Source: Leptospira ilyithenensis (GTDB lineage Bacteria; Spirochaetota; Leptospiria; Leptospirales; Leptospiraceae). From it: a stretch of 64,000 bases of DNA. Below the pieces are notes generated by a model that was not told where the DNA came from, made no database searches, and saw only the letters and a list, made by a program, of their open reading frames with translations. Positions 1 through 9,360 of this stretch are shown here, piece after piece. Location: NCBI RefSeq assembly GCF_004771005.1, contig NZ_RQHV01000029.1, forward strand, positions 1 through 64,000, read 5' to 3'. Position 1 is the first letter of the stretch, and the number at the start of each line of letters is the position of its first letter. Both the position numbers and the translations under genes were made by a program.

Positions 1-2
1 AA

Positions 3-89
3 ATCATTTTTCCGTTTACAGGATGTGTGACCACTGCTTCTTCGAAGCTGTCAGGTGAATACTATATCAATACAGAATGGGAATATTGA
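3..89 (+). CDS. possible lipoprotein fragment at window edge
   Basis: An open frame enters from the left edge and stops at TGA 87-89 after 28 codons. It contains a lipobox-like FTGC followed by VTTASS, as in the N-terminus of a short lipoprotein. The start lies outside the window, so length and identity are unknown. It could be a chance frame or a truncated lipoprotein. The remaining bases up to 190 hold no recognised gene. Confidence 0.22.
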   Translation: MIFPFTGCVTTASSKLSGEYYINTEWEY

Positions 90-190
90 GTCCGGAGAAA
101 GCATTTTGAAATATTTAAACAATATCAAATGCCATTTCGCTAGTAACTTCCCCGTCCAAGATATCTTAGCGATGATTGAAGTGAAGAGCC

Positions 191-3100
191 CTATCGTTCT
201 TTCTCCAGCCAATAATAAAACGCAGGTAGAATAACAAGCGTTAAAATCGTAGACGAAATGATTCCTCCTATGACTACTGTAGCCAAAGGCTTTTGCACTT
301 CGGAACCAAGTCCTGATCCGAACGCCATAGGTAAAAAACCGAATGAGGCAACAAGGGCTGTCATAATAACCGGCCTGATTCTGCTCGTGGCACCTTCCAA
401 GGTCGCTTCCTTAACGGATATTTTTTTCTCATCACGGATTCTCTGAATGGTATCCAACTTAACGAGTCCGTTTAACACGGCAATGCCCGATAAAGCGATA
501 AATCCTACAAATGCAGATACGCTTAAATCCATTCCTCTTAAGAAAAGGAACCAAATACCACCTGTTAAAGCAAATGGGACGCAGAAAAAAACAAGCAATG
601 CCTGACGGAAGGACTGAAGTCCGATGTGCAATACTACAAAAATCATAAAAAGTGTGGAAGGAACGATGACTGATAATTTTTCTTTAGCTTTTGTTAGGTT
701 CTCTATCTGTCCCCCCCAAAAAACGGAATAACCTTCAGGAATTTTCAGAGAGTTCACTTTTTCCTTCGCCTCTTCGTAAAATCCTTCCAAATCTCTTCCC
801 CGAAGATTGACGGAGACTGCAACAAAACGCCTGGAACGATTTCTTGAAATCGTCATCACCTTTTCATTTCTCTCTATAGAGGACATGAGTCGTATAGGAA
901 TCATTCCTCCGTCATCGGTTCCTATATTGATATTGGCAATTTCCGATTCCTGATTGCGGAACTCTTCGGAAAGCCACATCTTTATAGGAAATCGGATTTC
1001 CTCTTCATAAAAACTTCCTACTTCAAAACCGCTCATTGCCGCTTCAACGGTAGTATTAAAGGAAGTTAGTGGGATATTATAATAGTTAAGCTTTGCTAAA
1101 TCAGGTACCAAATCTATCACTTGGGCTTTTCTAAGAGCCATGATCGGATCAAGTTCAACTTCTTCCGCTCCTTCTATTTTCTCTAAAGTATTTTTTAAGG
1201 ATTCTTGCAATTGGAATAAAGTGTTCAAGTCCTTGCCTAAAATTCTTACACTAATGTCCGCTCTGCTCCCTTCCAACAACTCGTTGAAACGTGCTTCCAA
1301 AGGTTGGCTGAGTGTAAGTTCCGAGTTAGGATATTTTTCCCGAACTGTGGAATGAATCTTATCCAAAAAAATTTCCCAGTTGTCCGTTTTCAATAATTCC
1401 GGGAGCGAATCTTTCTTCAGTATGATAAAAGTATCGGCATTGAACGGACCCATAGGATCGTTTGCAACAGAGCTAGTCCCGGTCCTTGAAAAAACACTTT
1501 CAATTTCCGGAAGTTTGGCTAGCATCCTTTCCACATCTCTTTGTTCAAGAATACTTTCCTCCAAGCCGATATCACCTTCCCGAACAATAACAAGCATTAA
1601 ATCTCCTTCGGTAAGTTTAGGTAAAAATACGGTCCCAAGCCGGAAATAAACAATAGCTGTGAGAATAAAAAAGGCAATGGAACTGATAATTAGCGTTTTA
1701 GGTCTTTCTAATATCTTTGGTAAAAAAATTCGATACAATTCAATGAGTTTGCTCTCCTTTATCGAATGATTGGCTTTGTGATTCGGAGTGATAAAAAAAT
1801 ACAATAGAGGAGGAAGGAAAAATATTGCGAGAAAAAGACTGAATGTTAAAGCCAAAATAACAGTCTCCGCCATCGGTCGGAACATTTTACCTGGTATACC
1901 GTCCATACTCAAAATGGGAAGATATACCAATATAATTACGATTACTCCGAAAAATACCGGCTTTAAAACTTCTATAGAGGATTTTAAAATGATCTTCCTT
2001 TTTTCCTCTTTATTTGTATAAGTCTCTTTTTCAAATCGCGTCAAAACACTTTCGGTGATGACGATGGATGCATCGACCAAGAGGCCGAAGTCGATTGCTC
2101 CCAAACTCATTAGGTTTGCGGAAATTCCAAAGTAATTCATGCAAAGAGAAGCAAGTAACATGGAACCTGGAATGATGGATGCAACTATAAATGATGCCCT
2201 CCAATTCCAAAGAATAAAGAAGAGTGTGATAATGACTAGGATCGCTCCTTCCATTAAGTTTTTTAAAACAGTACGGATGGTAGAGTTAATCAAAAAAGAC
2301 CGCTCTAAAAGTACTTTGACAGTTACATCTTTCGGAAGATTGAGCTTTGTGATCGCAGAGTTTAGTTCTTCATTTACCCTATAACTGTTTTCTCCTCTTA
2401 ACATCAGTGCGGTTCCGAGGACGATTTCCTTTCCTCCTGATGATGCACCGCCTAACCTGAATCGACCATGCTCGTTTACATTTGCAATATCTGATATAGA
2501 AATGGATTTGCCGTAAGCAGTCCTTCGAACAGGAATCTTGGATATATCAGCTAAGTTCTTTTTTATACCATAAGTTCTTACAATGGCAGTCTTTCCATTT
2601 TCTTCAATGATTCCTCCTCCGAAATTTTCACCTAACGTAGCTATTGATCCAATCAGTTGATCAATAGTAATCCCTCTCTGATTCATTTTCGAAGGAATCA
2701 GATCAATATGTATTTCCTTCTCATAACCTCCGTTAGAATCAACTTCCACAATACCGGGAACCAATGCCTTCAATTGAGGACGAACGGTATAGTCCTGGAT
2801 CGTCCGAAGATATAACAATCTATCTTTATCCTCAAGCTTGTCCAATGGGGAACCATGCTTTGCTTCGACCGAATAAAAGAAAATTTCACCAAGACCTGTG
2901 GTATTAGGAGTAATTTCAGGATAGATTCCCTTCGGCAATCTATCTTTTGCACTCGATAGTCTTTCCGATACCATAGCTCTGGCCTGATAGATATCAGTGC
3001 TCTCTTTAAAAATCAAAGATATATTGGAAAGACCGAATTTTGAAACGGAACGCACATCAATCAGATTAGGGAGTCCCAATAATTCGGTTTCAAGCGGAAA

Positions 3101-3298
3101 TGTAACGATCTTTTCAACCTGCTCCGGGTCCAATGATCCGGTATTCGTAGTGACGATCACTTGAACGTTCGTTATATCAGGAACCGCATCAATGGAAATT
3201 TCCTTTAAATTAAAAAACGCATAAATAAAAAGAAATAAGATGATTCCTATATATAAAATGGAATTATTTAAAATTGTATTCAAAAGTCTGGCTAGCAT
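191..3298 (-). CDS. heavy-metal RND efflux pump, CzcA-type
   Basis: Inner-membrane proton-driven RND transporter of the heavy-metal efflux family, 1035 residues, the usual full length. The N-terminal membrane segment is followed by a large periplasmic loop, and a second loop lies in the C-terminal half. TM4 reads [14 protein letters not shown] near residues 400-414, with the D..D..E acidic relay typical of divalent-cation (Zn/Co/Cd/Ni) pumps. The copper/silver relatives lack the first Asp. An AGGAG site precedes ATG 3298. The gene overlaps the 3' end of the upstream TolC gene by 35 bases, so the two are co-transcribed. No periplasmic adaptor gene is present in this operon within the window. 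The actual metal cannot be read from sequence. Confidence 0.93.
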   Translation of the reverse strand: MLARLLNTILNNSILYIGIILFLFIYAFFNLKEISIDAVPDITNVQVIVTTNTGSLDPEQVEKIVTFPLETELLGLPNLIDVRSVSKFGLSNISLIFKESTDIYQARAMVSERLSSAKDRLPKGIYPEITPNTTGLGEIFFYSVEAKHGSPLDKLEDKDRLLYLRTIQDYTVRPQLKALVPGIVEVDSNGGYEKEIHIDLIPSKMNQRGITIDQLIGSIATLGENFGGGIIEENGKTAIVRTYGIKKNLADISKIPVRRTAYGKSISISDIANVNEHGRFRLGGASSGGKEIVLGTALMLRGENSYRVNEELNSAITKLNLPKDVTVKVLLERSFLINSTIRTVLKNLMEGAILVIITLFFILWNWRASFIVASIIPGSMLLASLCMNYFGISANLMSLGAIDFGLLVDASIVITESVLTRFEKETYTNKEEKRKIILKSSIEVLKPVFFGVIVIILVYLPILSMDGIPGKMFRPMAETVILALTFSLFLAIFFLPPLLYFFITPNHKANHSIKESKLIELYRIFLPKILERPKTLIISSIAFFILTAIVYFRLGTVFLPKLTEGDLMLVIVREGDIGLEESILEQRDVERMLAKLPEIESVFSRTGTSSVANDPMGPFNADTFIILKKDSLPELLKTDNWEIFLDKIHSTVREKYPNSELTLSQPLEARFNELLEGSRADISVRILGKDLNTLFQLQESLKNTLEKIEGAEEVELDPIMALRKAQVIDLVPDLAKLNYYNIPLTSFNTTVEAAMSGFEVGSFYEEEIRFPIKMWLSEEFRNQESEIANINIGTDDGGMIPIRLMSSIERNEKVMTISRNRSRRFVAVSVNLRGRDLEGFYEEAKEKVNSLKIPEGYSVFWGGQIENLTKAKEKLSVIVPSTLFMIFVVLHIGLQSFRQALLVFFCVPFALTGGIWFLFLRGMDLSVSAFVGFIALSGIAVLNGLVKLDTIQRIRDEKKISVKEATLEGATSRIRPVIMTALVASFGFLPMAFGSGLGSEVQKPLATVVIGGIISSTILTLVILPAFYYWLEKER

Positions 3299-4580
3299 TC
3301 TTTAATACTCCTAGGATTTCCTTTTCGTTGGTTATATACAGAAGGTTCAAGAAAGCTTCTATATGAGTCAATTGAGCATCTAAAATAGCGTGATGTGTTT
3401 CATGGAGCTGATTTTCAAGTTCCAAGTAGCTAATAAGTTGAATTCGTGCTTTAGTAAACTCCACGTCTGCAAAGTTAAGATCTCTTTCTATCTCATCTAA
3501 CTTTAATAAGTTGAATAATTTGATATTCACTTTTGATTGTTCGTAATCCAAAAATGCCTGATTGAAAGTCATAACAATCAGATTTTCCTGATAGGTGAGT
3601 TTGTTTGCCTTGGCTTCCAAATTTGTCTCTGCTGAACTGACTTTGTTTTGATACTGATCCCAAACGGGGACTCTAAATTTCAATCCGAGGTCAAAGAACC
3701 GATTGGATACACCCGAGCGGTCTTCTCCTATCTGGCTCACTACCGAATAATCAGGATACTTTTCCAAGTTTGCTATTCGTAGTTCCGTTTTCGCTTTTTC
3801 CATTTCCCCTTTAGCCGCAAGAATCATAGGATTCTGATCCATTGATCTCTTTTGCAGTTCCGCATTATCGAACTTGATCCCGTCATTGAAAAACGGAAGG
3901 GAAAGAATCGGAGCAGATTCAATCCGTAAAAAGAAATTCATTGACTCATAATTTTTGGAAGCATCTAATTCCAGATCGTTAAAATGTTTTTTCAAACCCA
4001 ACAATCTTCTTTCTATGATAAATAAATCCGTTTTGGCTTGAGGAGTGATGAAAGGTCTTGCCTTTATATATGTTTCCATTTTGGAAAGTCTTCGGATTCT
4101 TTCCTTTACATGGTTTCTTTTTTTATCTGCAATGAAATAACGATACGCAAACTTAACCGAATTCAAACGGATTGAATTGTTTGCTTCCAAATACTGCACT
4201 TCCTTTATCTTTGCATCGTTATCAACAAGCAGCTGTTTGAGTTCTTTCCGTCCAGGGTAATAGACCGGTTGCTCGAATTGAAGGGAATATTCGGCACCCG
4301 ACTCGTTTGCAGCCTTCCTTTGTCCGTAGTCGATAGTAACGGAAGGATTTTGAGTCATTCCTTCCTGCTTCTTTTTATAATACAATGATTCCAAATCGGA
4401 ATTCATGGACATAAGCAAAGGTGAATTTTTCTCTGCAATATTTATAATTTCATTGAGTCCCAGCTCTTTGCTTTTCGATTCGCTATAAACCGAAACATGA
4501 ACTAACAAAAATATTGCGATAGTCGGGATAGAAGTTGTTTTTGGGAAAAGACGGTTTGGGCGTAAAAAAGATGAGTACAT
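3264..4580 (-). CDS. TolC-family outer-membrane efflux protein
   Basis: Outer-membrane channel of the CzcC/TolC family (OEP), 438 residues. It starts with a signal-like hydrophobic stretch, then a conserved N-terminal segment ([17 protein letters not shown]) and long amphipathic helices, with the OEP repeat in the second half. A strong GAGGAGG site lies about 9 bases before ATG 4580. It is the gene immediately upstream of the divalent-type RND pump and overlaps it, so it is the presumed exit channel for that pump. CzcC-type proteins normally work through a membrane-fusion adaptor. None is encoded between these two genes, so an adaptor would have to come from elsewhere, for instance the CusB-like protein at 12.6-13.7 kb. 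Confidence 0.88.
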   Translation of the reverse strand: MYSSFLRPNRLFPKTTSIPTIAIFLLVHVSVYSESKSKELGLNEIINIAEKNSPLLMSMNSDLESLYYKKKQEGMTQNPSVTIDYGQRKAANESGAEYSLQFEQPVYYPGRKELKQLLVDNDAKIKEVQYLEANNSIRLNSVKFAYRYFIADKKRNHVKERIRRLSKMETYIKARPFITPQAKTDLFIIERRLLGLKKHFNDLELDASKNYESMNFFLRIESAPILSLPFFNDGIKFDNAELQKRSMDQNPMILAAKGEMEKAKTELRIANLEKYPDYSVVSQIGEDRSGVSNRFFDLGLKFRVPVWDQYQNKVSSAETNLEAKANKLTYQENLIVMTFNQAFLDYEQSKVNIKLFNLLKLDEIERDLNFADVEFTKARIQLISYLELENQLHETHHAILDAQLTHIEAFLNLLYITNEKEILGVLKNASQTFEYNFK

Positions 4581-4626
4581 ATAACTAACCTCCTCATTAT
4601 TAAAGTATACACTCTAAAAACGAAGG

Positions 4627-5013
4627 TTAAATGATGATCCGTACGGAATTGATGTTTTGAATTGCATAGGAAGGTATGAAAAGAAACACTTTAAAGTAAA
4701 TTGAATCGGACAAATCTGCCGAGAGGTCCGTCTTCCGGTCCGAAAATGGAATATAGTATTGAACCAAAGAAAAGAAAACACTAAAGTTTGTGAGTTTATC
4801 CTTGTCTGATACATCCAGTCTGCCGGAATCCCATTCACAACCGGCAGACTCATCCGTTTCTTGAGAATTATGACATGGCTCAACATCCAGTTGCAATGAA
4901 ATGGCAACCTTATCCAGTTCATTCAGCTCACAGAATAAATTGCAATTAAAAGCCAATACAGTCGCAGATATTAATGAAAAAAACACCAGTATCTTTGCGC
5001 TTGCCGAACCCAT
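4627..5013 (-). CDS. small exported Cys-rich protein upstream of RND operon
   Basis: Predicted 128-residue secreted protein of no recognised family. ATG 5013 is preferred over an upstream in-frame start because it begins directly with a hydrophobic signal (KILVFFSLISATVLAF). The mature part has NCNLFCEL, then EPCHNSQ and GCEW, so several Cys and a His could bind metal. It sits just ahead of the TolC-RND pair. A protein of similar size and layout (signal, Cys, PCHxS, Cys) precedes the copper-type operon at 15606-16037. Role in metal sensing or chaperoning is inferred from context only. The C-terminal half is hydrophobic/aromatic and unassigned. Confidence 0.6.
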   Translation of the reverse strand: MGSASAKILVFFSLISATVLAFNCNLFCELNELDKVAISLQLDVEPCHNSQETDESAGCEWDSGRLDVSDKDKLTNFSVFFSLVQYYIPFSDRKTDLSADLSDSIYFKVFLFIPSYAIQNINSVRIII

Positions 5014-5134
5014 ACTTACATCTTCTATCAGACTATAATATGTAAAGTAAAAATTCGATTGAACAAGTTGACAATATAACAACTGCATGAAAGAGCTAAT
5101 TAAACAGCATCAATGTTAAGGATGTAAATCTAAA

Positions 5135-5494
5135 ATGAATCTAATTATCAAAGAAGCTTTCGAAAAAGAAATGAAAACCGCAAAGGAATTCTATTTTGCA
5201 AAAAAATGGAACGAAGCCTTCTTGCATTTGGAGAAAGCTCATGTGCTGGGACAAAGAGATGCTATTCCACATACTATCAATCATTGGTGGATGTTGAAAG
5301 TAGGAATCGGAAAAAAAGACGGAAAAGAAATTCTGGGCCAAGTAGCCCGACTCTTGGCTGCAGGAATCGGCTCCCTTCTGGGAAGAGCACCAATCGGAAA
5401 TACAGGCGGTGCCAATATAGGAATTATGACTCCCTTGCCTATTTCCGATGATGTTGCTCAAATTTTTATAAAAGCAAATCTACCGATCCGGTAA
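5135..5494 (+). CDS. DUF3703 family protein
   Basis: 119-residue soluble protein matching the DUF3703 pattern: an N-terminal helical part with AKEFYFAKKWNEAFLHLEKAH, then the conserved GQRDAIPHTINHWWMLKVG block, and a Gly-rich end with PIGNTGGANIG. The function of the family is unknown. Members are commonly found beside metal-efflux genes, which fits the divergent RND/TolC operon here. An AAGGATG site lies about 10 bases upstream of ATG 5135. The next gene follows after 8 bases, so a two- or three-gene operon with DUF3147 and the MFS-methyltransferase is likely. Confidence 0.8.
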   Translation: MNLIIKEAFEKEMKTAKEFYFAKKWNEAFLHLEKAHVLGQRDAIPHTINHWWMLKVGIGKKDGKEILGQVARLLAAGIGSLLGRAPIGNTGGANIGIMTPLPISDDVAQIFIKANLPIR

Positions 5495-5502
5495 ATCCAT
5501 AA

Positions 5503-5862
5503 ATGAATTCTTATTTTTATCTTATCGTCAAGTATTTGATCACGGCGGTACTTGTTGTAATCATATCGGAAGTGGCGAAAAGAAGCGACCGTTTCGGTGC
5601 TTTGGTCGGTTCATTGCCGTTAATTACGTTATTAACACTCGTTTGGTTGTATATGGAAAAACAATCTCCTGAAAAAATATCAAATCACGCATTTTATACT
5701 TTCTGGTATGTGTTGCCTACTCTACCCATGTTCTTAGCTTTTCCAAAAATCTATCATAAATTTGGATTTATTATTGCGATGGTCTCTTCGATCTTGATAA
5801 CGATACTTTGTTTTATAGTAACATCCCAATTATTGAAAAAATTCAATATCCATATGTATTGA
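5503..5862 (+). CDS. DUF3147 family membrane protein
   Basis: 119-residue integral membrane protein with about four hydrophobic segments and the SEVAKRSDRFGALVGSLPL motif typical of DUF3147. The function is unknown. It follows the DUF3703 gene by 8 bases and lies on the metal-efflux side of the window, so a role in metal or envelope homeostasis is an inference from neighbours. No strong ribosome site is visible, so translation may be coupled to DUF3703. Confidence 0.78.
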   Translation: MNSYFYLIVKYLITAVLVVIISEVAKRSDRFGALVGSLPLITLLTLVWLYMEKQSPEKISNHAFYTFWYVLPTLPMFLAFPKIYHKFGFIIAMVSSILITILCFIVTSQLLKKFNIHMY

Positions 5863-5973
5863 TTTTAATGAACATTTCAATCGGGAATTTTCACATTTTC
5901 TAGACCCTTCTAAGTAGATGAGCTGATAAGATTTGGTTGCATATATTTCTTGGTTATTTAAGCTAAAATTGAA

Positions 5974-7809
5974 ATGAAAGATAAAATTTCCAAACTAGGC
6001 ATTTTTTCCGTTACCCAGACTTTCTATCAGATCGGAACAGTTATGCTAATGGCCGTTAGCGTCCTTGCAGGTCAGACAATTTCTCCTAGCCCTGCCTCCG
6101 CGGCACTCCCACTCTCTTTTTCAGTCCTTGGCACATTCGCAGGACTTTTTCCTGCATCCATCTGTATGAAAAGTTTAGGGCGCCGAAACGGTTTGTTACT
6201 TGGAACTACTATTGGAATTTTAGGAGCATTGATTTCATCATACGGACTTTACTCTCACAACTTCTACCTATTCATTCTAGGACATCTTTTTTACGGATTT
6301 CATCAATCCTTTCTACAATATTTAAGATTTGCTGCAATGGAAAGCGTTCCAAACAAAGATAGATCAAGTGCATTGTCCTGGATTCTTTTAGCAGGCATTC
6401 CGGCCGCGTTTCTTGGACCACTTGCAGGACTTTTCGGAAGGAATCTTTTTGGACATACAGTATTTCTTGGTTGTTTTTTAATTCTAACAGCTGTTTTGTT
6501 TTTTCAACTCCTGCTTATAACCAGGTTACAAAAAATTACAAACTTAACAGAAGAAATAACGACCGATTTGGAAAAACTAAAGCCATCCAGACCGATTTCA
6601 TTTCATCTTAAAAATCCCGGCCTATGGGCTTCTATTATTTCCAGCTCCTTTGGTTTCGGACTCATGGCTATGTTGATGTCGGCTGTTCCGATCGCGATGA
6701 AAGCACACGGTCATGAAATGCATTCCTCCACCATCGTATTACAATGGCATGTCTTAGGAATGTATATACCTTCCTTTTTTTCCGGATATTTAGTAAATAA
6801 ATTCGGCTCACCCAAACTGATCATTGCAGGGATTTTTATTTTGGCTTTAGAAGTTTTTGCCGCACTCCAAGGAACCGGCTTCCTACCTTTTGCAGCTGCA
6901 TTGGTTTTACTTGGTATTGGATGGAATTTTATGTATGTGGGAGGAACAAACCTACTGGTAGATCAATATCGCAACTCGGAAAAGAATTCAATCCAAGCAA
7001 TCAATGATTCTTTTGTATATTTACTTGCAACAATATCAACCTACAGCTCCGCTTATCTGGAAACAAACATCGGTTGGTTCAATCTGAATCTGGTTGCATT
7101 ACCTTTTCTCTTTCTGGCCTTATTACCAGTGATCGTATATATCAAATCAAAGTCGAAATCAATTGAAGGCGCCCTACCCAAGTTAGAAAAGGATCACTGG
7201 GAAAAGATATATTCAACAAAACAACCGGAAGAAGTTAGCTGGACACAAGAGATTCCTCAAACTTCTCTCAACTTTATCAATGATGCGAAATTACCAAAAA
7301 CCGCAAAAATCATAGATATAGGCGGAGGAGATAGTAAGTTTGTAGATTATCTTATCGAAGAAGGTTTTGAAAACATAACCGTATTGGATATCAGCGAACA
7401 TGCATTAAATCGTGCAAAGAACCGTTTGGGGGAAAAATCAAAGCAAGTAAAATGGGTTGTTAGCGATGTGACAGACTTCCAAGTCGATGAAACATATGAC
7501 TTTTGGCATGATAGAGCAGCGTTTCATTTTCTAACAACGGAACCTCAGATTGTTAAATACATTTCCCTTGCAAGACTTGCAGTAAAAGAAAACGGATTTA
7601 TTACAATCGGAACTTTCAGTGAGAACGGACCGATCAAATGCAGCGGTTTGGAGATAAAACAATACAGCGAAGAATCTTTGACATCCGAACTAAAGAAAGG
7701 TTTCCAAAAAATCAAATGCATTACGGAAGATCATATCACTCCGTTTATGACAAAGCAGAATTTTTTGTTTTGTAGTTTTAAAAAGTTAAGCACTATCTAT
7801 GAATCATAA
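5974..7809 (+). CDS. MFS transporter fused to SAM-dependent methyltransferase
   Basis: 611-residue fusion. Residues 1 to about 390 form a major facilitator with roughly twelve hydrophobic segments, including the loop-2/3-like SLGRRNGLLLG. From about residue 404 the chain becomes soluble and reads as a complete class I methyltransferase: DHWEKIY, VSWTQ, motif I IIDIGGGDSKFVDYL, motif II VLDIS, then VVSDVTDF and WHDRAAFHF. Both parts look intact and are joined in one frame with no stop. The methyltransferase is of the kind seen as a stand-alone gene near metal and metalloid resistance genes. Methylation coupled to export of a metal or thiol compound is a hypothesis. There is no strong SD before ATG 5974, and the 110-base gap allows its own promoter. 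Confidence 0.85.
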   Translation: MKDKISKLGIFSVTQTFYQIGTVMLMAVSVLAGQTISPSPASAALPLSFSVLGTFAGLFPASICMKSLGRRNGLLLGTTIGILGALISSYGLYSHNFYLFILGHLFYGFHQSFLQYLRFAAMESVPNKDRSSALSWILLAGIPAAFLGPLAGLFGRNLFGHTVFLGCFLILTAVLFFQLLLITRLQKITNLTEEITTDLEKLKPSRPISFHLKNPGLWASIISSSFGFGLMAMLMSAVPIAMKAHGHEMHSSTIVLQWHVLGMYIPSFFSGYLVNKFGSPKLIIAGIFILALEVFAALQGTGFLPFAAALVLLGIGWNFMYVGGTNLLVDQYRNSEKNSIQAINDSFVYLLATISTYSSAYLETNIGWFNLNLVALPFLFLALLPVIVYIKSKSKSIEGALPKLEKDHWEKIYSTKQPEEVSWTQEIPQTSLNFINDAKLPKTAKIIDIGGGDSKFVDYLIEEGFENITVLDISEHALNRAKNRLGEKSKQVKWVVSDVTDFQVDETYDFWHDRAAFHFLTTEPQIVKYISLARLAVKENGFITIGTFSENGPIKCSGLEIKQYSEESLTSELKKGFQKIKCITEDHITPFMTKQNFLFCSFKKLSTIYES

Positions 7810-7864
7810 GTGGCAAACAAGGCCATGATATGATCATTCAATCCGGCCGAATTTCCTACATTGG

Positions 7865-9340
7865 CTAACGATAACTTTTTAATGAAGGTAACATTTTCGT
7901 TAAATCGGATTTACTCTTCTTCAAAAGATAAATGGGTATGTCTTTTTCAGTTGTATAGTTTCTTGAATACTTTCCGATCAAGCGTTTCTCTTCGAACAAA
8001 TTTTCCAAAACCAAAATGGGTTCTTCACCGGTTACAATTAGATTTTTCGGAACTATTTTCAACTCATCCAACCAAAGAAAATAATTATTGTGACCGCTGA
8101 TAACAGGAATTGGAATTTTATAAAACTCCAAACTCCCTGCCTGGCCGTAATAATTTCCCAGAACAACGGTTTCTTTTTTTTCCGAAAGATCTAACGAATC
8201 TATGGAAGATTGAATATGCAAATGGAACTCCTTCCAATCCAGCCTGTCTGCAAACCACTGGGGGAGTAACGTCCTATTGCCCGCCTCAATTTGTGGAACG
8301 ATTCCTAGTGCATTTACATAATTAGAAAGTATGTGCAAAGGGAGAATAGGCAAACCGATAGGAGAAAGAAATAATCCGACAAGTAAAGTCAGTCCCAAAA
8401 TTATCTTCTTCCATTGATCCGCCAAAAAAAACGCTCCTCCCCCTGCAAATAGAATCGGATAAAAAGCGGCGATCCTATCAGGTCGGGAGGATTTCGAATA
8501 CAAAAAGAAACCGATTAACAGTAGATAAGCAAAGCCTATAAATCTGAGTTCTTTATTCTTTAAAAAGAAATAAATCCCGCATAACCACAATGGTAAAGTT
8601 GCCGGATTCTGTGATAGAATCTGATCAAAGATAATTTGGATCAGACCTAAATTGATATTCTTCATTGAATATGCATTTTTATAAAACTCCAAAGAAGGAA
8701 ATGAATTCACATATTGCCAATAAAGGTTCGGAGAGATGATGATAATTGCGGTTAATACGCCAATATAAAATGTTTTTGTGCGAAGTATTGATTTAAAATT
8801 TAAAATAAAATACGGAACGAGAACTGCCAATACATAAACGGAAAAAGTATGTTTATTCATTATCCCAAGACCGATCACAACACCAATGCTGATCCATTGA
8901 ATTGGATCTTCTTTTAATTTCAACACAAGGGTTACGAGAAGTATTACAAAAAAAATCTCGATCGCATTCATAGAATAAAACCCGAAAATAACTTGCAATA
9001 CAGGGACTGTCATCGTAGCGATACATGCCAAAGAAACGGACAACCTGTTTCCATTGAATCTATCGGCAAGGTTCCCAACCAGAAACACGGAGAGACCAGC
9101 GAATGCGGCTGGAATGATTCTTAAAAAGAAAACGGATTCTCCGCTAATTTGAAATAAATTGAGTAAAAAAATTGACAAAGGAGGCTGATCCACATACCCC
9201 CATGCCAATCTTTTGGCGCATGCCAAATAGTAAAATTCATCAACAAATATTCCATAACCACCGGTATAGTTGATGATTGCCAGAAGAGAGAAATACAGTA
9301 GTCCGAAACATAAGGGTAATGACATTTCAAGAAAATGCAT
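7865..9340 (-). CDS. GT39-family membrane glycosyltransferase
   Basis: 491-residue multi-spanning protein of the ArnT/PMT (GT39) type, which transfers sugars from polyprenyl-phosphate donors on the outer face of the inner membrane. The first periplasmic loop has the acidic motif VDEFYYLACAKRLAWGYVDQPPL, here at about residues 33-55, as in bacterial GT39 enzymes. About ten membrane segments follow, with a small soluble C-terminus. It starts 20 bases after the CusA stop on the same strand, so it is probably the last gene of the copper operon. The acceptor (lipid A, protein or glycan) is unknown. It converges with the MFS-methyltransferase gene. Confidence 0.82.
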   Translation of the reverse strand: MHFLEMSLPLCFGLLYFSLLAIINYTGGYGIFVDEFYYLACAKRLAWGYVDQPPLSIFLLNLFQISGESVFFLRIIPAAFAGLSVFLVGNLADRFNGNRLSVSLACIATMTVPVLQVIFGFYSMNAIEIFFVILLVTLVLKLKEDPIQWISIGVVIGLGIMNKHTFSVYVLAVLVPYFILNFKSILRTKTFYIGVLTAIIIISPNLYWQYVNSFPSLEFYKNAYSMKNINLGLIQIIFDQILSQNPATLPLWLCGIYFFLKNKELRFIGFAYLLLIGFFLYSKSSRPDRIAAFYPILFAGGGAFFLADQWKKIILGLTLLVGLFLSPIGLPILPLHILSNYVNALGIVPQIEAGNRTLLPQWFADRLDWKEFHLHIQSSIDSLDLSEKKETVVLGNYYGQAGSLEFYKIPIPVISGHNNYFLWLDELKIVPKNLIVTGEEPILVLENLFEEKRLIGKYSRNYTTEKDIPIYLLKKSKSDLTKMLPSLKSYR

Positions 9341-9360
9341 TTGCAGTTTTAAAAGTCATT

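Noticed and set aside
4614..4922. 102-residue ORF overlapping the Cys-rich gene in another frame
   Set aside because: No signal peptide or motif. The Cys-rich frame has both and matches the layout of a second protein in the window.
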